A stretch of 64,000 nt of DNA from Rhodococcus opacus B4 (GTDB lineage Bacteria > Actinomycetota > Actinomycetes > Mycobacteriales > Mycobacteriaceae), in assembly GCF_000010805.1 (NCBI RefSeq), contig NC_012522.1:6138001-6202000 (forward strand), read 5' to 3'. Within the stretch, counting starts at the first letter, position 1. Each line of letters begins with the position of its first letter. This document shows positions 17,636-26,126 of this stretch, one piece after another. The position numbers and the translations under genes are program-made. Below the pieces are notes generated by a model. That model was not told the DNA's origin. It made no database searches and was given only the letters and a program-made list of their open reading frames with translations.

Positions 17636-18895
17636 TCACCAGGCCCGCGCGGTGAGCCCGTGCCGGGCGAGGACGACGCCTGCCCTCTCGTGGAACGCCG
17701 CGCGGTCCGGGCTGTCCAGCGACTCGAGCGCGAGGGTGTAGTTGCCGCCGAACCGGCTGAGATAGGCGGACAGCCGCGTGCGGCTGGTCACGACACCCGG
17801 GTGCACGGCGCGGGTGGCGATGCCGGTCGCCCGGTGACCGCCGATCGTGGCGAGTGCGTCGGGCAGCGGTCCGATGTTGGAACACAGCACGTCCCGCTCG
17901 CCGGGGTTGCCGGTGAGGGCGTGCGCCACGCGGTCGGGTACCAGTTGCAGCATTTCCTCGGGGAAACCGGCGGGGCTGGTCATCGCGGGTGCGGAGAACG
18001 CGGCGCGACTCGCCGCCCGCACGTCGGCGACCGTGTCCCGCGGGGAGACGAGGACCTCGACCATGGCGACGGAGTTGGCGGTGTCCGGCGCGTCGCTCTT
18101 GCCGCGGAGGTCCATGGGCACGCTGATCGTCAGCGGCCGGGTCTCGCCGTCCCGTCGCGCCACCTCGGCGGCCACCGACAGGAACAGGCTGTTCGGGGTG
18201 CCGCCTGCCCGATCGGCGGCGGCGTCCCACCGATCGGCGTCCAGGTCCAGCACCGCCCCCACAGGTGAGCGGCAAAGTGTGCCGGGGGACGCTTTGCCGC
18301 TCACGTGCAGGAAGCGGCGCAATTCCGCGCGGCGGGACCCGCTCACCGCGAGACCGGCGACCGCACGGGCCGTCCCCTCCGTCACGCGGCGGGCCAGCCG
18401 GGTGGCGTCCCACACGTCCGCGACGGTGCCCGCGCCGCCCCCGGGGTATGTCGGCCGCCCGCCCCGCAGGGCCACTGCGATCGCAGCCGCCAGTCCGCGC
18501 GCGTCCGCGATCACGTGGGAACACACCAGCGACAGCACCGTGCCCCCGCCGGCCGGCCGTGCGCAGGCCAGACGCCAGCCGGGACCGCGTTCGGGGTCCA
18601 CCGGCAACGAGGCCTGCTCGTCCGCCCACGCCAGCACCGCCCCGGCGTCGATCTCCGCGTATTCGACGGGAAAGGCGTCCGCGCTCGGCTCGAACCGGGG
18701 CCGCGCGCCGGGAACCCGCGGACGCACCACCCGCCTGCCCAGCGGTCCCCGCGCGAGGTCGGCGATCAGGGATTCGAGTGTCGCGTCGTCCACCCGGCCG
18801 TCGGTGCGCCACAGTCCCTGCATCACGATCGGCGTTCCCCACCCCCGGTGGGTGCGCAGGAACATCTCGTCGACGACGCTCAATCGGGCGCTCAC
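17636..18895 (-). CDS. WS/DGAT-like acyltransferase with palindrome-derived insert
   Basis: 419 residues with the two-domain layout of wax ester synthase/DGAT and condensation proteins: N-terminal LSVVDEMFLRTHRG, then CSHVIADARG in place of the HHxxxDG active motif (second His and Asp kept, first His replaced by Ser), and late CSNIGPLPDAL resembling the structural motif of the C-domain. A role in acyl transfer to an alcohol or glyceride is plausible. Codons for about 17 residues between the domains (near VSGKASPGTLCRS) come from a palindromic repeat (18265-18304) that also occurs between genes. The GTG at 18895 is the best start. Confidence 0.7.
   Translation of the reverse strand: MSARLSVVDEMFLRTHRGWGTPIVMQGLWRTDGRVDDATLESLIADLARGPLGRRVVRPRVPGARPRFEPSADAFPVEYAEIDAGAVLAWADEQASLPVDPERGPGWRLACARPAGGGTVLSLVCSHVIADARGLAAAIAVALRGGRPTYPGGGAGTVADVWDATRLARRVTEGTARAVAGLAVSGSRRAELRRFLHVSGKASPGTLCRSPVGAVLDLDADRWDAAADRAGGTPNSLFLSVAAEVARRDGETRPLTISVPMDLRGKSDAPDTANSVAMVEVLVSPRDTVADVRAASRAAFSAPAMTSPAGFPEEMLQLVPDRVAHALTGNPGERDVLCSNIGPLPDALATIGGHRATGIATRAVHPGVVTSRTRLSAYLSRFGGNYTLALESLDSPDRAAFHERAGVVLARHGLTARAW
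18265..18304. repeat. Palindromic element, family A2, copy 3, inside a coding sequence
   Basis: 16-bp arms (GTGAGCGGCAAAGTGT against its complement, one mismatch) around GCCGGGGG. It matches the intergenic elements at 6485-6534 and 8260-8305 but here lies within the acyltransferase gene. It is read on the minus strand without a stop codon, adding a short peptide in the linker between the two domains. Confidence 0.85.
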
Positions 18896-19000
18896 CAGCG
18901 AAGTGTACGACCGGTCGCGTCGGTCGCCGCAGGTCGGCCTCTGGACAGCCGGCGCATACTGGAAGTGCAGCGCTGTACGGGACCGCACACGGAGAACACC

Positions 19001-19780
19001 ATGGTTAGCGTCGAGAAATGGAAGGTGTGGGGTTCCGTCGTGGAAGTCGACGTCACCGAGGGTGCCGCCCTTCCGGAGGCCGCAGCGCTGATCGCGGCCG
19101 TCATCGACGAGGCCGAATCGGTGTGCGACCTCCACCGCGGCGACGCCGAGATCCACGCCGTCAACCTGTCGCAGGGCGCGCCGGTCAAGGTCAGCAGGCG
19201 CATGTCGGCACTGCTGCGTTCGGCGCTGTGGGCTGCCCGGATGACCGACGGGGTGGTGAACCCGCTCGCCACCGAATCTCCCGACGAAGACCTGATCCCG
19301 ACCGTGCATCCGGAACCCAGTTTCCTCGACGTCCAGATCGACGACGACGTCGTGTTCGCCCCGTGGGGCGCGTCGTTCGACATCACCGACACCGCCAAGG
19401 CCGACACGGTGGATCGGGCGGCGGAGCTGGTCGCCCGCCAGCTCGAGTGCGGGGCGGCCGTGCGCATCGGCGATGTCATCGCGACGGCCGGACACTGTCC
19501 CGCCGGCGGCTGGCAGATCCCGGTGCCCGGCGACGGCGAGGTCGAACTGGTGAACGGGACGGCGATGGCGACGGCTGTCGGGCCGCCGGTCACCGAACCA
19601 CCCACCGCCACCGAATGGGAGACGGTGACGGTGATCGCCGACGACGCACTCTGGGCGTACGCGGCCAGCGTCGCCGCCCTCGCCCGGGGCATCGGCGCGA
19701 TCCGGTGGATCGAACAGCACGAGCTGCGTGCCCGGCTGGTGGACCGCTCGGGCCGGGTCTACACCACCGAGAGCTGGTGA
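19001..19780 (+). CDS. ApbE-like protein (FAD:protein FMN transferase family), active site degenerate
   Basis: 259 residues; GGAGA precedes the ATG. The first half matches ApbE (AEIHAVNLSQGAPVKVSRRMSALL, MTDGVVNPL). The canonical GxAKG loop reads DTAKADT, the GGD metal segment reads IGD, and the C-terminal ADALATA metal/substrate motif is replaced by WAYAASVAA, so the Mg-binding Asp and Thr appear lost. There is no signal peptide, unlike exported ApbE enzymes. It is either a divergent cytosolic flavin transferase or a non-catalytic relative. It is divergent from the acyltransferase and converges with pgi after 1 bp. Confidence 0.65.
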   Translation: MVSVEKWKVWGSVVEVDVTEGAALPEAAALIAAVIDEAESVCDLHRGDAEIHAVNLSQGAPVKVSRRMSALLRSALWAARMTDGVVNPLATESPDEDLIPTVHPEPSFLDVQIDDDVVFAPWGASFDITDTAKADTVDRAAELVARQLECGAAVRIGDVIATAGHCPAGGWQIPVPGDGEVELVNGTAMATAVGPPVTEPPTATEWETVTVIADDALWAYAASVAALARGIGAIRWIEQHELRARLVDRSGRVYTTESW

Positions 19781-19781
19781 A

Positions 19782-21434
19782 TCAGGCCCGTCCGCGCTGA
19801 CGGCGGTACCAGCGCACCAGGCTGTCCGTCGACGAATCACTCTGCGCGGCCGGTTCTTCCGCGGCGGTGAGCACCGGCTGCAGCTCCACGGCCTGGGTCT
19901 TGCCGAGCTCGACACCCCACTGGTCGAACGAGTCGATGCCCCACACGACACCCTCGACGAACACCTGGTGCTCGTACAGGGCGATCAGCTGCCCGATCAC
20001 CGACGGCGTGAGCTTCGGCGCGAGGATCGTGGTGGAGGGCCGGTTACCGGGCATGACCTTGTGCGGCACCAGATCTTCGGGTGTGCCCTCGGCCGCGATC
20101 TCCTCGGCAGTCTTGCCGAACGCCAGGACCTTCGTCTGCGCGAAGAAGTTGCTCATCAGCAGGTCGTGCATGCTGCCGGTGCCGTCGGCGGTGGGCAGGT
20201 CGTCGGTGGGCTCGCCGAAACCGATGAAATCGGACGGCACGAGCCGCGTGCCCTGGTGCAGGAGCTGGTAGAAGGCGTGCTGCCCGTTGGTCCCGGGTTC
20301 GCCCCAGAAGATCTCACCGGTGGACGCGGGGACGGGGGAGCCGTCCGCGCGCACCGACTTGCCGTTGGATTCCATCGTCAGCTGCTGCAGATAGGCCGGG
20401 AACCGCACGAGATCGTTGGAATACGGCAGCACCGCACGGGATTCGGCGCCGAAGAAGTTCGAGTACCAGAGTCCGATGAGCCCGAGCAGGACCGGCGCGT
20501 TCTCCTCGAGCGGCGCCGTCCGGAAATGCTCGTCGACGGCGTGGAAGCCGGCGAGGAACTCCGCGAAACGCTCCTTGCCGATCGCCGCCATCACCGACAG
20601 TCCGATGGCGGAATCGACCGAGTACCGGCCGCCGACCCAATCCCAGAATCCGAACATGTTGGCCGTGTCGATGCCGAACTCCGCCACCCGGTCCGCGTGG
20701 GTCGAGACGGCGACGAAATGCTTTGCAACCGCTTCGTTTCCGAGGCCCAGGCCGCCGAGCAGCCACCGCCGGGCGGCCGTGGCGTTGGTGAGCGTCTCGA
20801 GGGTCGAGAACGTCTTGGACGCCACGATGAACAGGGTGGTGGCCGGGTCGAGGCCGCTCAGGCTGCGCACCAGGTCGGCGGGGTCGACGTTGGAGATGAA
20901 CCGGACACTGATGCCGGCGTCGGCGTAGTGCCGCAGCGCGCGGTACACCATCACCGGACCCAGATCCGATCCGCCGATACCGATGTTGACGACGGTCTTG
21001 ATTCGCTCGCCCGTCGCGCCCCGCCATTCACCGGACCGGACCCGATCCGTGAAATCGCCCATGCGATCGAGGACCTCGTGGACGTCGGCGACGACGTCCT
21101 GCCCGTCGACGACGAGAGACGCGTCGGCGGGAAGCCTCAACGCGGTGTGGAGGACGGCGCGGTCCTCGGACGTGTTGATGTGCTCGCCCGCGAACATCGC
21201 GTCCCGGCGGGCCTCCAGGTCGACGCTGCGCGCCAACTCGAGCAGCAACCCGATCGTGTCGCGGTCGACGCGGTGCTTGCTGTAGTCGATGAACAGGTCG
21301 CCCGCGGAGACGGTGAGTTCCTGGCCGCGTGCCGGGTCCTTCTCGAAGAGTTCTCGCAGATGGACGGACTGAATTTGAGCGTGATGATCACGCAATTTCT
21401 GCCAGGCAGCGGTTCCGGTGATGTCTGAGCTCAC
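19782..21434 (-). CDS. pgi: Glucose-6-phosphate isomerase
   Basis: 550 residues, full length. It interconverts glucose 6-phosphate and fructose 6-phosphate. Signatures are [11 protein letters not shown] (phosphate site), [14 protein letters not shown], catalytic Glu in TMESNGKS, His in [10 protein letters not shown] and Lys in [13 protein letters not shown]. The GTG at 21434 starts the protein at the position usual for the family. It is divergent from a gabD paralogue with only about 50 bp between starts, so the promoters overlap or the transcripts are leaderless. pgi next to chorismate mutase and uvrD1 is the mycobacterial order. Confidence 0.97.
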   Translation of the reverse strand: MSSDITGTAAWQKLRDHHAQIQSVHLRELFEKDPARGQELTVSAGDLFIDYSKHRVDRDTIGLLLELARSVDLEARRDAMFAGEHINTSEDRAVLHTALRLPADASLVVDGQDVVADVHEVLDRMGDFTDRVRSGEWRGATGERIKTVVNIGIGGSDLGPVMVYRALRHYADAGISVRFISNVDPADLVRSLSGLDPATTLFIVASKTFSTLETLTNATAARRWLLGGLGLGNEAVAKHFVAVSTHADRVAEFGIDTANMFGFWDWVGGRYSVDSAIGLSVMAAIGKERFAEFLAGFHAVDEHFRTAPLEENAPVLLGLIGLWYSNFFGAESRAVLPYSNDLVRFPAYLQQLTMESNGKSVRADGSPVPASTGEIFWGEPGTNGQHAFYQLLHQGTRLVPSDFIGFGEPTDDLPTADGTGSMHDLLMSNFFAQTKVLAFGKTAEEIAAEGTPEDLVPHKVMPGNRPSTTILAPKLTPSVIGQLIALYEHQVFVEGVVWGIDSFDQWGVELGKTQAVELQPVLTAAEEPAAQSDSSTDSLVRWYRRQRGRA

Positions 21435-21491
21435 GAGATTCGAGCTTAATGCCCGCGCGTCGAAACTTCCGTGTGAACTTCGGTGCGGCGC

Positions 21492-22958
21492 ATGATGGAC
21501 ATCATGGATGCAGTCGAACTCATGCGAACCGTCCCCACCACCCTCTTCCTCGGCGGCGAGAAGTGTGACGCCGAGAACGGCGCCACATTCACCGTTTTCG
21601 ACCCGGCGACCGGTGACGCCCTCACCGAGGTGGCGGACGCCAGTCCGGGCGACGCGATGAAGGCGCTCGACGCCGCGGTCGCGGTACAGCGGGAGTGGGC
21701 GGCGACACCTGCACGCGAACGTGGGGAACTGCTGCGCGCGGTGTTCGAGAAGATCACCGCCCGGGCCGACGACTTCGCGCTGCTGATGACGCTGGAGATG
21801 GGCAAGGCGCTGCCGGAGAGCGCGGCGGAGGTCAAGTACGGCGCCGAATTCTTCCGCTGGTTCAGCGAGGAAGCCGTGCGTATCGCCGGACGCTACACCC
21901 CGGCACCCGCGGGGAACGGGCGCATCCTGGTGACCAAGCAGCCCGTCGGGCCGTGTCTCGCGATCACGCCGTGGAACTTCCCGCTCGCGATGGGCACCCG
22001 CAAGATCGGGCCGGCCCTGGCCGCCGGCTGCACGATGATCGTCAAACCCGCCTCCGAGACCCCGCTGACGATGCTCCTCCTCGCCGAGGTGATGGCCGAC
22101 GCGGGACTGCCGAAGGGCGTGCTGTCCGTGCTGCCGACGTCCAAGTCCGGCGAGGTGACCGGTCCGCTGATCGACGACCCGCGACTGCGGAAGCTCACGT
22201 TCACGGGCTCGACCGGGGTGGGCCGCATGCTCGTCGAGAAGTCGGCGAAGGGACTGCTGCGGACGTCGATGGAACTCGGCGGGAACGCGCCCTTCGTGGT
22301 CTTCGACGACGCGGACGTCGACAAGGCGGTGGCGGGCGCCCTCCTCGCCAAGATGCGCAACGGCGGCGAGGCCTGCACCGCGGCCAATCGCTTCCACGTC
22401 GCGAACAGTGTGCGGGAGGAGTTCACCGCGAAACTCGTCGACAAGCTGTCCTCGTACAAGCTCGGACCCGGGACCGATCCCGACACGACCCTCGGCCCGC
22501 TGATCAACGCGGACCAGCTCGAGAAGGTCGGAGAACTGGTGCAGGACGCCGTCGGCGCGGGTGCCCGGGTGCGGCTCGGTGGCGTGGCCCCGGAAGGTCC
22601 CGGCTATTTCTATCCGGCGACGGTGCTGGACGCGATTCCCGCCCAGGCCCGGATCCTGAAGGAGGAGGTGTTCGGTCCGGTGGTCGCGATCGCCGGATTC
22701 GACACCGAGGAGGAGGGGATCGCCGCGGCCAACGACACGGAGTTCGGCCTGGCGGCGTACATCTTCACCCGCGATCTGGATCGTGCGCTCCGGGTGGCCG
22801 ACGCCCTCGAATCGGGCATGGTCGGGGTGAACCGCGGAGTCATCTCGGACACCGCTGCCCCCTTCGGCGGCGTCAAAGCGTCGGGCTTCGGGCGCGAAGG
22901 GGGCAGTGAAGGCATCGAGGAGTACCTGGAGACCAAGTACGTGGCACTCGAACCGTGA
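21492..22958 (+). CDS. gabD2: NADP-dependent succinate-semialdehyde dehydrogenase, paralogue
   Basis: 488 residues, aldehyde dehydrogenase fold. The nucleophile is the Cys in [11 protein letters not shown], the general base the Glu in MELGGNAPF, and NADP contacts are in [21 protein letters not shown]. It is very similar in length and sequence to the gene at 50695-52149, which sits in the amine operon; here the copy is isolated beside pgi. It oxidises succinate semialdehyde to succinate or a related short aldehyde. The start is ambiguous between GTG 21483 and ATGs at 21492, 21495 and 21504, none with a strong ribosome site. Confidence 0.87.
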   Translation: MMDIMDAVELMRTVPTTLFLGGEKCDAENGATFTVFDPATGDALTEVADASPGDAMKALDAAVAVQREWAATPARERGELLRAVFEKITARADDFALLMTLEMGKALPESAAEVKYGAEFFRWFSEEAVRIAGRYTPAPAGNGRILVTKQPVGPCLAITPWNFPLAMGTRKIGPALAAGCTMIVKPASETPLTMLLLAEVMADAGLPKGVLSVLPTSKSGEVTGPLIDDPRLRKLTFTGSTGVGRMLVEKSAKGLLRTSMELGGNAPFVVFDDADVDKAVAGALLAKMRNGGEACTAANRFHVANSVREEFTAKLVDKLSSYKLGPGTDPDTTLGPLINADQLEKVGELVQDAVGAGARVRLGGVAPEGPGYFYPATVLDAIPAQARILKEEVFGPVVAIAGFDTEEEGIAAANDTEFGLAAYIFTRDLDRALRVADALESGMVGVNRGVISDTAAPFGGVKASGFGREGGSEGIEEYLETKYVALEP

Positions 22959-22994
22959 CGACCGCCGTCAGGGGAGGCGGCCGCTTCGGGAAAC

Positions 22995-23291
22995 TCAGTG
23001 ACCGAGGCGGCCGCGCCCGAGACGCAGCAGCAGCATGGCGAGCGTGTGGCCTTCCTGGCCCAGCTCGTTGAACCGCTCGAGCACCTTCATCTCACGGCTG
23101 TGGACGAGGCGGGGACCGCCGGACGCCATCCGGGTGCGCCCGATGAGCTGCGAGACCTCGGCGCGGCGCTTGATCGCGGCGAGAATCTCGGCGTCGAGCT
23201 TGTCGATCTCCTGGCGGAGAACCTCGATCTCGGCCTCGCTGGTGGGCACAGCGGTTTCCTTGGCGGCTGAAGCGACGGTCTGAGTGCTCAT
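22995..23291 (-). CDS. aroQ: Chorismate mutase (AroQ-delta type)
   Basis: 98 residues of the small all-helical AroQ type. EIDKLDAEILAAIKRRAEVSQLIG supplies active-site Arg/Lys residues, and the C-terminal HSREMKVLERF and LLLRLGRGRLGH match the mycobacterial Rv0948c protein, whose C-terminus contacts DAHP synthase in an activating complex. It converts chorismate to prephenate for Phe and Tyr. A GAGGGAGA site precedes the ATG. Upstream on the same strand lie a leader ORF with tandem Phe codons, alternative hairpins and an intrinsic terminator, so transcription attenuation is expected. Confidence 0.93.
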   Translation of the reverse strand: MSTQTVASAAKETAVPTSEAEIEVLRQEIDKLDAEILAAIKRRAEVSQLIGRTRMASGGPRLVHSREMKVLERFNELGQEGHTLAMLLLRLGRGRLGH

Positions 23292-23366
23292 TGGTTCGTC
23301 TCCCTCTTGTCAGAACTTGGATCGTTGTTGTGGCTCGAGTCGTTACCGATCCAGGCTCATTTGACG

Positions 23367-23400
23367 AAAAAAGCCCCGGATCCGGTGCGGACCTCGGGGC
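23367..23400 (-). terminator. Attenuator terminator upstream of chorismate mutase
   Basis: Read on the minus strand: GCCCCG, a nearly symmetrical inner stem around GTCCG-CAC-CGGAT, CGGGGC, then six T. It is a textbook intrinsic terminator, yet it lies 75 bp upstream of the chorismate mutase start and downstream of the leader ORF. Its inner sequence GCACCGGA (23381-23388) can instead pair with the 3' arm of the preceding hairpin. Confidence 0.85.
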
Positions 23401-23416
23401 TCGTGAGCTGTTCAGT

Positions 23417-23500
23417 TCACGGGCACCGGAGGCCGGTACCCGTAAAAAAATCGCCACAGGGGGCGCGACGGCGGACTGAACATGTGTACCAGTTTGCCAT
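23417..23500 (-). CDS. Leader peptide of chorismate mutase attenuator
   Basis: 27 codons from ATG 23500 to TGA 23417. The peptide begins MANWYTC and has Phe-Phe at codons 18-19 (TTT TTT), with Trp4 and Tyr5 early on. The Phe codons end exactly where the 11-bp pause hairpin begins (23443). A ribosome stalled there would cover its 5' arm. The upstream site is weak (GCGGGG). Tandem Phe codons directly before mutually exclusive hairpins, upstream of a gene for Phe/Tyr synthesis, argue for a regulatory leader rather than a random ORF. Confidence 0.75.
   Translation of the reverse strand: MANWYTCSVRRRAPCGDFFTGTGLRCP
23419..23443 (-). promoter_or_regulatory. Pause hairpin / antiterminator segment of the attenuator
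   Basis: Minus-strand hairpin ACGGGTACCGG-cct-CCGGTGCCCGT, 11 bp with one G-U pair, overlapping the end of the leader ORF. Its 3' arm contains TCCGGTGC (23423-23430), perfectly complementary over 8 bases to GCACCGGA inside the terminator (23381-23388). The two pairings are mutually exclusive, giving the 1:2 / 2:3 / 3:4 logic of trp- and phe-type attenuators. Confidence 0.75.
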
Positions 23501-23564
23501 GGCGGCCCCGCGCAGGCCAAGCCGCTGTGACGCTGTCGGTACACGCCGGTAAGTTGGATAGTTG

Positions 23565-26048
23565 ATGAACACTATCTCCGGCACCGCTTCTCCCCTGAGC
23601 GCCGAGTCGACTCCGCACACCGCCGCGTCGGCGCGCACCGGGTCGGACGCGCTCCTCCAAGGCCTCAATCCACCGCAGCGGGAAGCGGTCGTGCACGCCG
23701 GATCTCCGCTGCTGATCGTCGCGGGCGCGGGCTCGGGTAAGACGGCTGTGCTCACCCGCCGCATCGCCTATCTGCTCGCCGAGCGGGGGGTGATGCCGGG
23801 GCAGATCCTGGCCATCACGTTCACCAACAAGGCCGCCGCGGAGATGCGGGAGCGCGTCGCCCACCTCGTCGGGCCCCGGGCCAACAGCATGTGGGTGTCC
23901 ACGTTCCACTCGAGCTGTGTGCGGATCCTCCGGGCCCAGGCGGCGCTGCTTCCCGGCCTCAACTCGAACTTCTCGATCTACGACGCGGACGATTCGCGGC
24001 GACTGCTGACGATGATCTCCAAGGATCTGAACATCGACACCAAGCGCTACTCGGCGCGACTCCTCGCCACGCACATCTCGAATCTGAAGAACGAACTGGT
24101 CGACCCGGAGCAGGCGAGCGCCGACGCCGACAAGGATCCGGCGGAACTGCCCCGGCTGATCGCCAAGGTGTACGGCCACTACCAGCAGCGGTTGCGCTCG
24201 GCGAACGCACTGGACTTCGACGACCTGATCGGTGAGACGGTCGCGATGCTGCAGGCGTTCCCCCAGGTGGCCGAGTACTACCGCCGGCGGTTCCGCCACG
24301 TGCTGGTCGACGAATACCAGGACACGAACCACGCCCAGTACATGCTGGTGCGCGAGCTGGTCGGCAGTACCGCGGACGGCGAGGACGCGGATCACCGGGT
24401 CGCCCCGGCCGAGTTGTGTGTGGTGGGTGACGCGGATCAGTCGATCTACGCATTCCGCGGCGCCACGATCCGCAACATCGAGGAGTTCGAGCGCGACTAC
24501 CCGGACGCCCGCACCATCCTGCTGGAGCAGAACTACCGCTCCACCCAGAACATCCTGTCGGCGGCCAACTCGGTGATCTCGAAGAACACCGGCCGGCGCG
24601 AGAAGCGGCTGTGGACCGATTCGGGCGAGGGCGAGCTCATCACCGGGTACGTCGCGGACAACGAGCACGACGAGGCGTCGTTCGTGGCGTCCGAGATCGA
24701 CAAGCTCGTCGATTCGGGAGATGCCAAGTTCGGTGACGTCGCGGTGTTCTATCGCACCAACAACTCGTCCCGCGCGCTCGAAGAGATCTTCATCCGGCTC
24801 GGCGTTCCGTACAAGGTCGTCGGCGGCGTGCGGTTCTACGAGCGCAAGGAGGTGCGCGACATCGTCGCGTATCTCCGGGTCCTCGCCAACGAGGACGACA
24901 CCGTCAGCCTGCGCCGGATCCTCAACACCCCGCGCCGCGGCATCGGCGACCGCGCGGAGGCGTGCGTGGCCGTCCACTCCGAACAGCGGGGCATCAGCTT
25001 CGCCGAGGCGCTGCGGGACGGTGGGGAGGGCCGGGTGCGGTTGCTCAACACCCGCTCCCAGAAGGCCATCGCGTCGTTCCTCGAGCTGATGGACGGGCTG
25101 CGGGTGCTGATGCCACCCGAGACCACGGCCGACGACATCGTCCCCGACCAGCTCGGCGACATCGGCGACGTCGTCGAGGCGGTCCTGGAGCGGACGGGCT
25201 ACCGCGCGGAACTCGCGGCGAGCAGCGACCCCCAGGACGGGGCGCGCCTCGACAACCTCAACGAACTCGTCAGCGTGGCGCGGGAGTTCAGCTCCGACGC
25301 GCGGAACGCCGCCGGACTCGTCGAACCGCCGGAGGACGGCGACGTCGACGCCAGGGACGGCGAACCCGACCCCGGTTCCCTCGCCGCGTTCCTCGAACGG
25401 GTGTCTCTCGTCGCGGACTCCGATCAGCTGCCCGACAACGACGAGGGCGTCGTCACGCTGATGACGCTGCACACCGCGAAGGGTCTCGAGTTCCCCGTCG
25501 TCTTCGTCACCGGGTGGGAAGACGGCCAGTTCCCGCACATGCGGGCGCTCGGCGACCCCACGGAACTGTCGGAGGAGCGGCGGCTCGCGTACGTGGGCAT
25601 CACCCGTGCCCGGCAGCGGCTGTACCTGACTCGGGCCGTCATGCGGTCGGCGTGGGGCCAGCCCATCCAGAACCCGGAGTCGCGGTTCCTGCAGGAGATC
25701 CCGTCGGATCTCGTGCACTGGCGCCGCGAGGACCCGGGCCCCCGTCTCGGTTCCGGTGGTGCGATCGGCGGTGGCCGCGCGCGGGGATCGGGATACGGGC
25801 AGGGGTTCGGCGGCGGGTCCGGTTACGGCGGCGGGTCGTCGAGCACCCCGAGCTTCGGCGCCGCGCGCTCCCGCAACAACAACCTGGTTCTCGCGGTCGG
25901 CGACCGGGTCAGCCACGACAAGTACGGCCTCGGCACGGTCCTCGAGACCAAGGGGGCCGGGCCGACCGCGACGGTCACCATCGATTTCGGCAGCGCGGGC
26001 AAGGTCCGGCTGATGCTGATCGGTGGCGTCCCGATGGTCAAGCTGTAG
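23565..26048 (+). CDS. pcrA: ATP-dependent DNA helicase PcrA / UvrD1
   Basis: 827 residues, superfamily 1A helicase for nucleotide-excision and replication-linked repair. Walker A is AGAGSGKT, then VGDADQSIYAFRGA (motifs II/III region), LEQNYRSTQNIL (IV), TLHTAKGLEFPVVF (V) and YVGITRARQRL (VI). A Gly-rich disordered linker (about 728-762) leads to a C-terminal Tudor-like domain (VGDRVSHDKYGLGTVLETKG), which in relatives binds RNA polymerase. The ATG at 23565 is used; TTG at 23562 adjoins it. It is divergent from the chorismate mutase leader with only about 65 bp between start codons. Confidence 0.96.
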   Translation: MNTISGTASPLSAESTPHTAASARTGSDALLQGLNPPQREAVVHAGSPLLIVAGAGSGKTAVLTRRIAYLLAERGVMPGQILAITFTNKAAAEMRERVAHLVGPRANSMWVSTFHSSCVRILRAQAALLPGLNSNFSIYDADDSRRLLTMISKDLNIDTKRYSARLLATHISNLKNELVDPEQASADADKDPAELPRLIAKVYGHYQQRLRSANALDFDDLIGETVAMLQAFPQVAEYYRRRFRHVLVDEYQDTNHAQYMLVRELVGSTADGEDADHRVAPAELCVVGDADQSIYAFRGATIRNIEEFERDYPDARTILLEQNYRSTQNILSAANSVISKNTGRREKRLWTDSGEGELITGYVADNEHDEASFVASEIDKLVDSGDAKFGDVAVFYRTNNSSRALEEIFIRLGVPYKVVGGVRFYERKEVRDIVAYLRVLANEDDTVSLRRILNTPRRGIGDRAEACVAVHSEQRGISFAEALRDGGEGRVRLLNTRSQKAIASFLELMDGLRVLMPPETTADDIVPDQLGDIGDVVEAVLERTGYRAELAASSDPQDGARLDNLNELVSVAREFSSDARNAAGLVEPPEDGDVDARDGEPDPGSLAAFLERVSLVADSDQLPDNDEGVVTLMTLHTAKGLEFPVVFVTGWEDGQFPHMRALGDPTELSEERRLAYVGITRARQRLYLTRAVMRSAWGQPIQNPESRFLQEIPSDLVHWRREDPGPRLGSGGAIGGGRARGSGYGQGFGGGSGYGGGSSSTPSFGAARSRNNNLVLAVGDRVSHDKYGLGTVLETKGAGPTATVTIDFGSAGKVRLMLIGGVPMVKL

Positions 26049-26060
26049 AGACACGACAGA

Positions 26061-26099
26061 CGACTGCGGGCGCATGCATTGCATGCGCCCGCAGTCGTT
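26061..26099. terminator. Bidirectional terminator between pcrA and M23 peptidase
   Basis: Perfect palindrome with 19-bp arms (ACGACTGCGGGCGCATGCA) and a single-base centre, 12 bp after the pcrA stop and 27 bp from the convergent peptidase stop. Short T-rich sequence follows on the + strand (TTGTGTG). Its sequence is unrelated to families A and B. Confidence 0.8.
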
Positions 26100-26126
26100 G
26101 TGTGTTCGGGGGGTGTGTCGAGAGGG

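Noticed and set aside
22975-23012. Repeated GAGGCGGCCGC motif between gabD2 and chorismate mutase as a regulatory repeat
   Set aside because: Two short GC-rich direct copies, one of them inside the chorismate mutase stop region; likely chance at this base composition.
23367-23400. Terminator serving pcrA or a + strand transcript
   Set aside because: The T tract is on the minus strand only; on the + strand the hairpin is preceded, not followed, by the A/T run.
23412-26084. Open frame of 890 codons on the - strand opposite pcrA
   Set aside because: Shadow of the pcrA coding sequence; no domain, and composition typical of reverse-frame artefacts.
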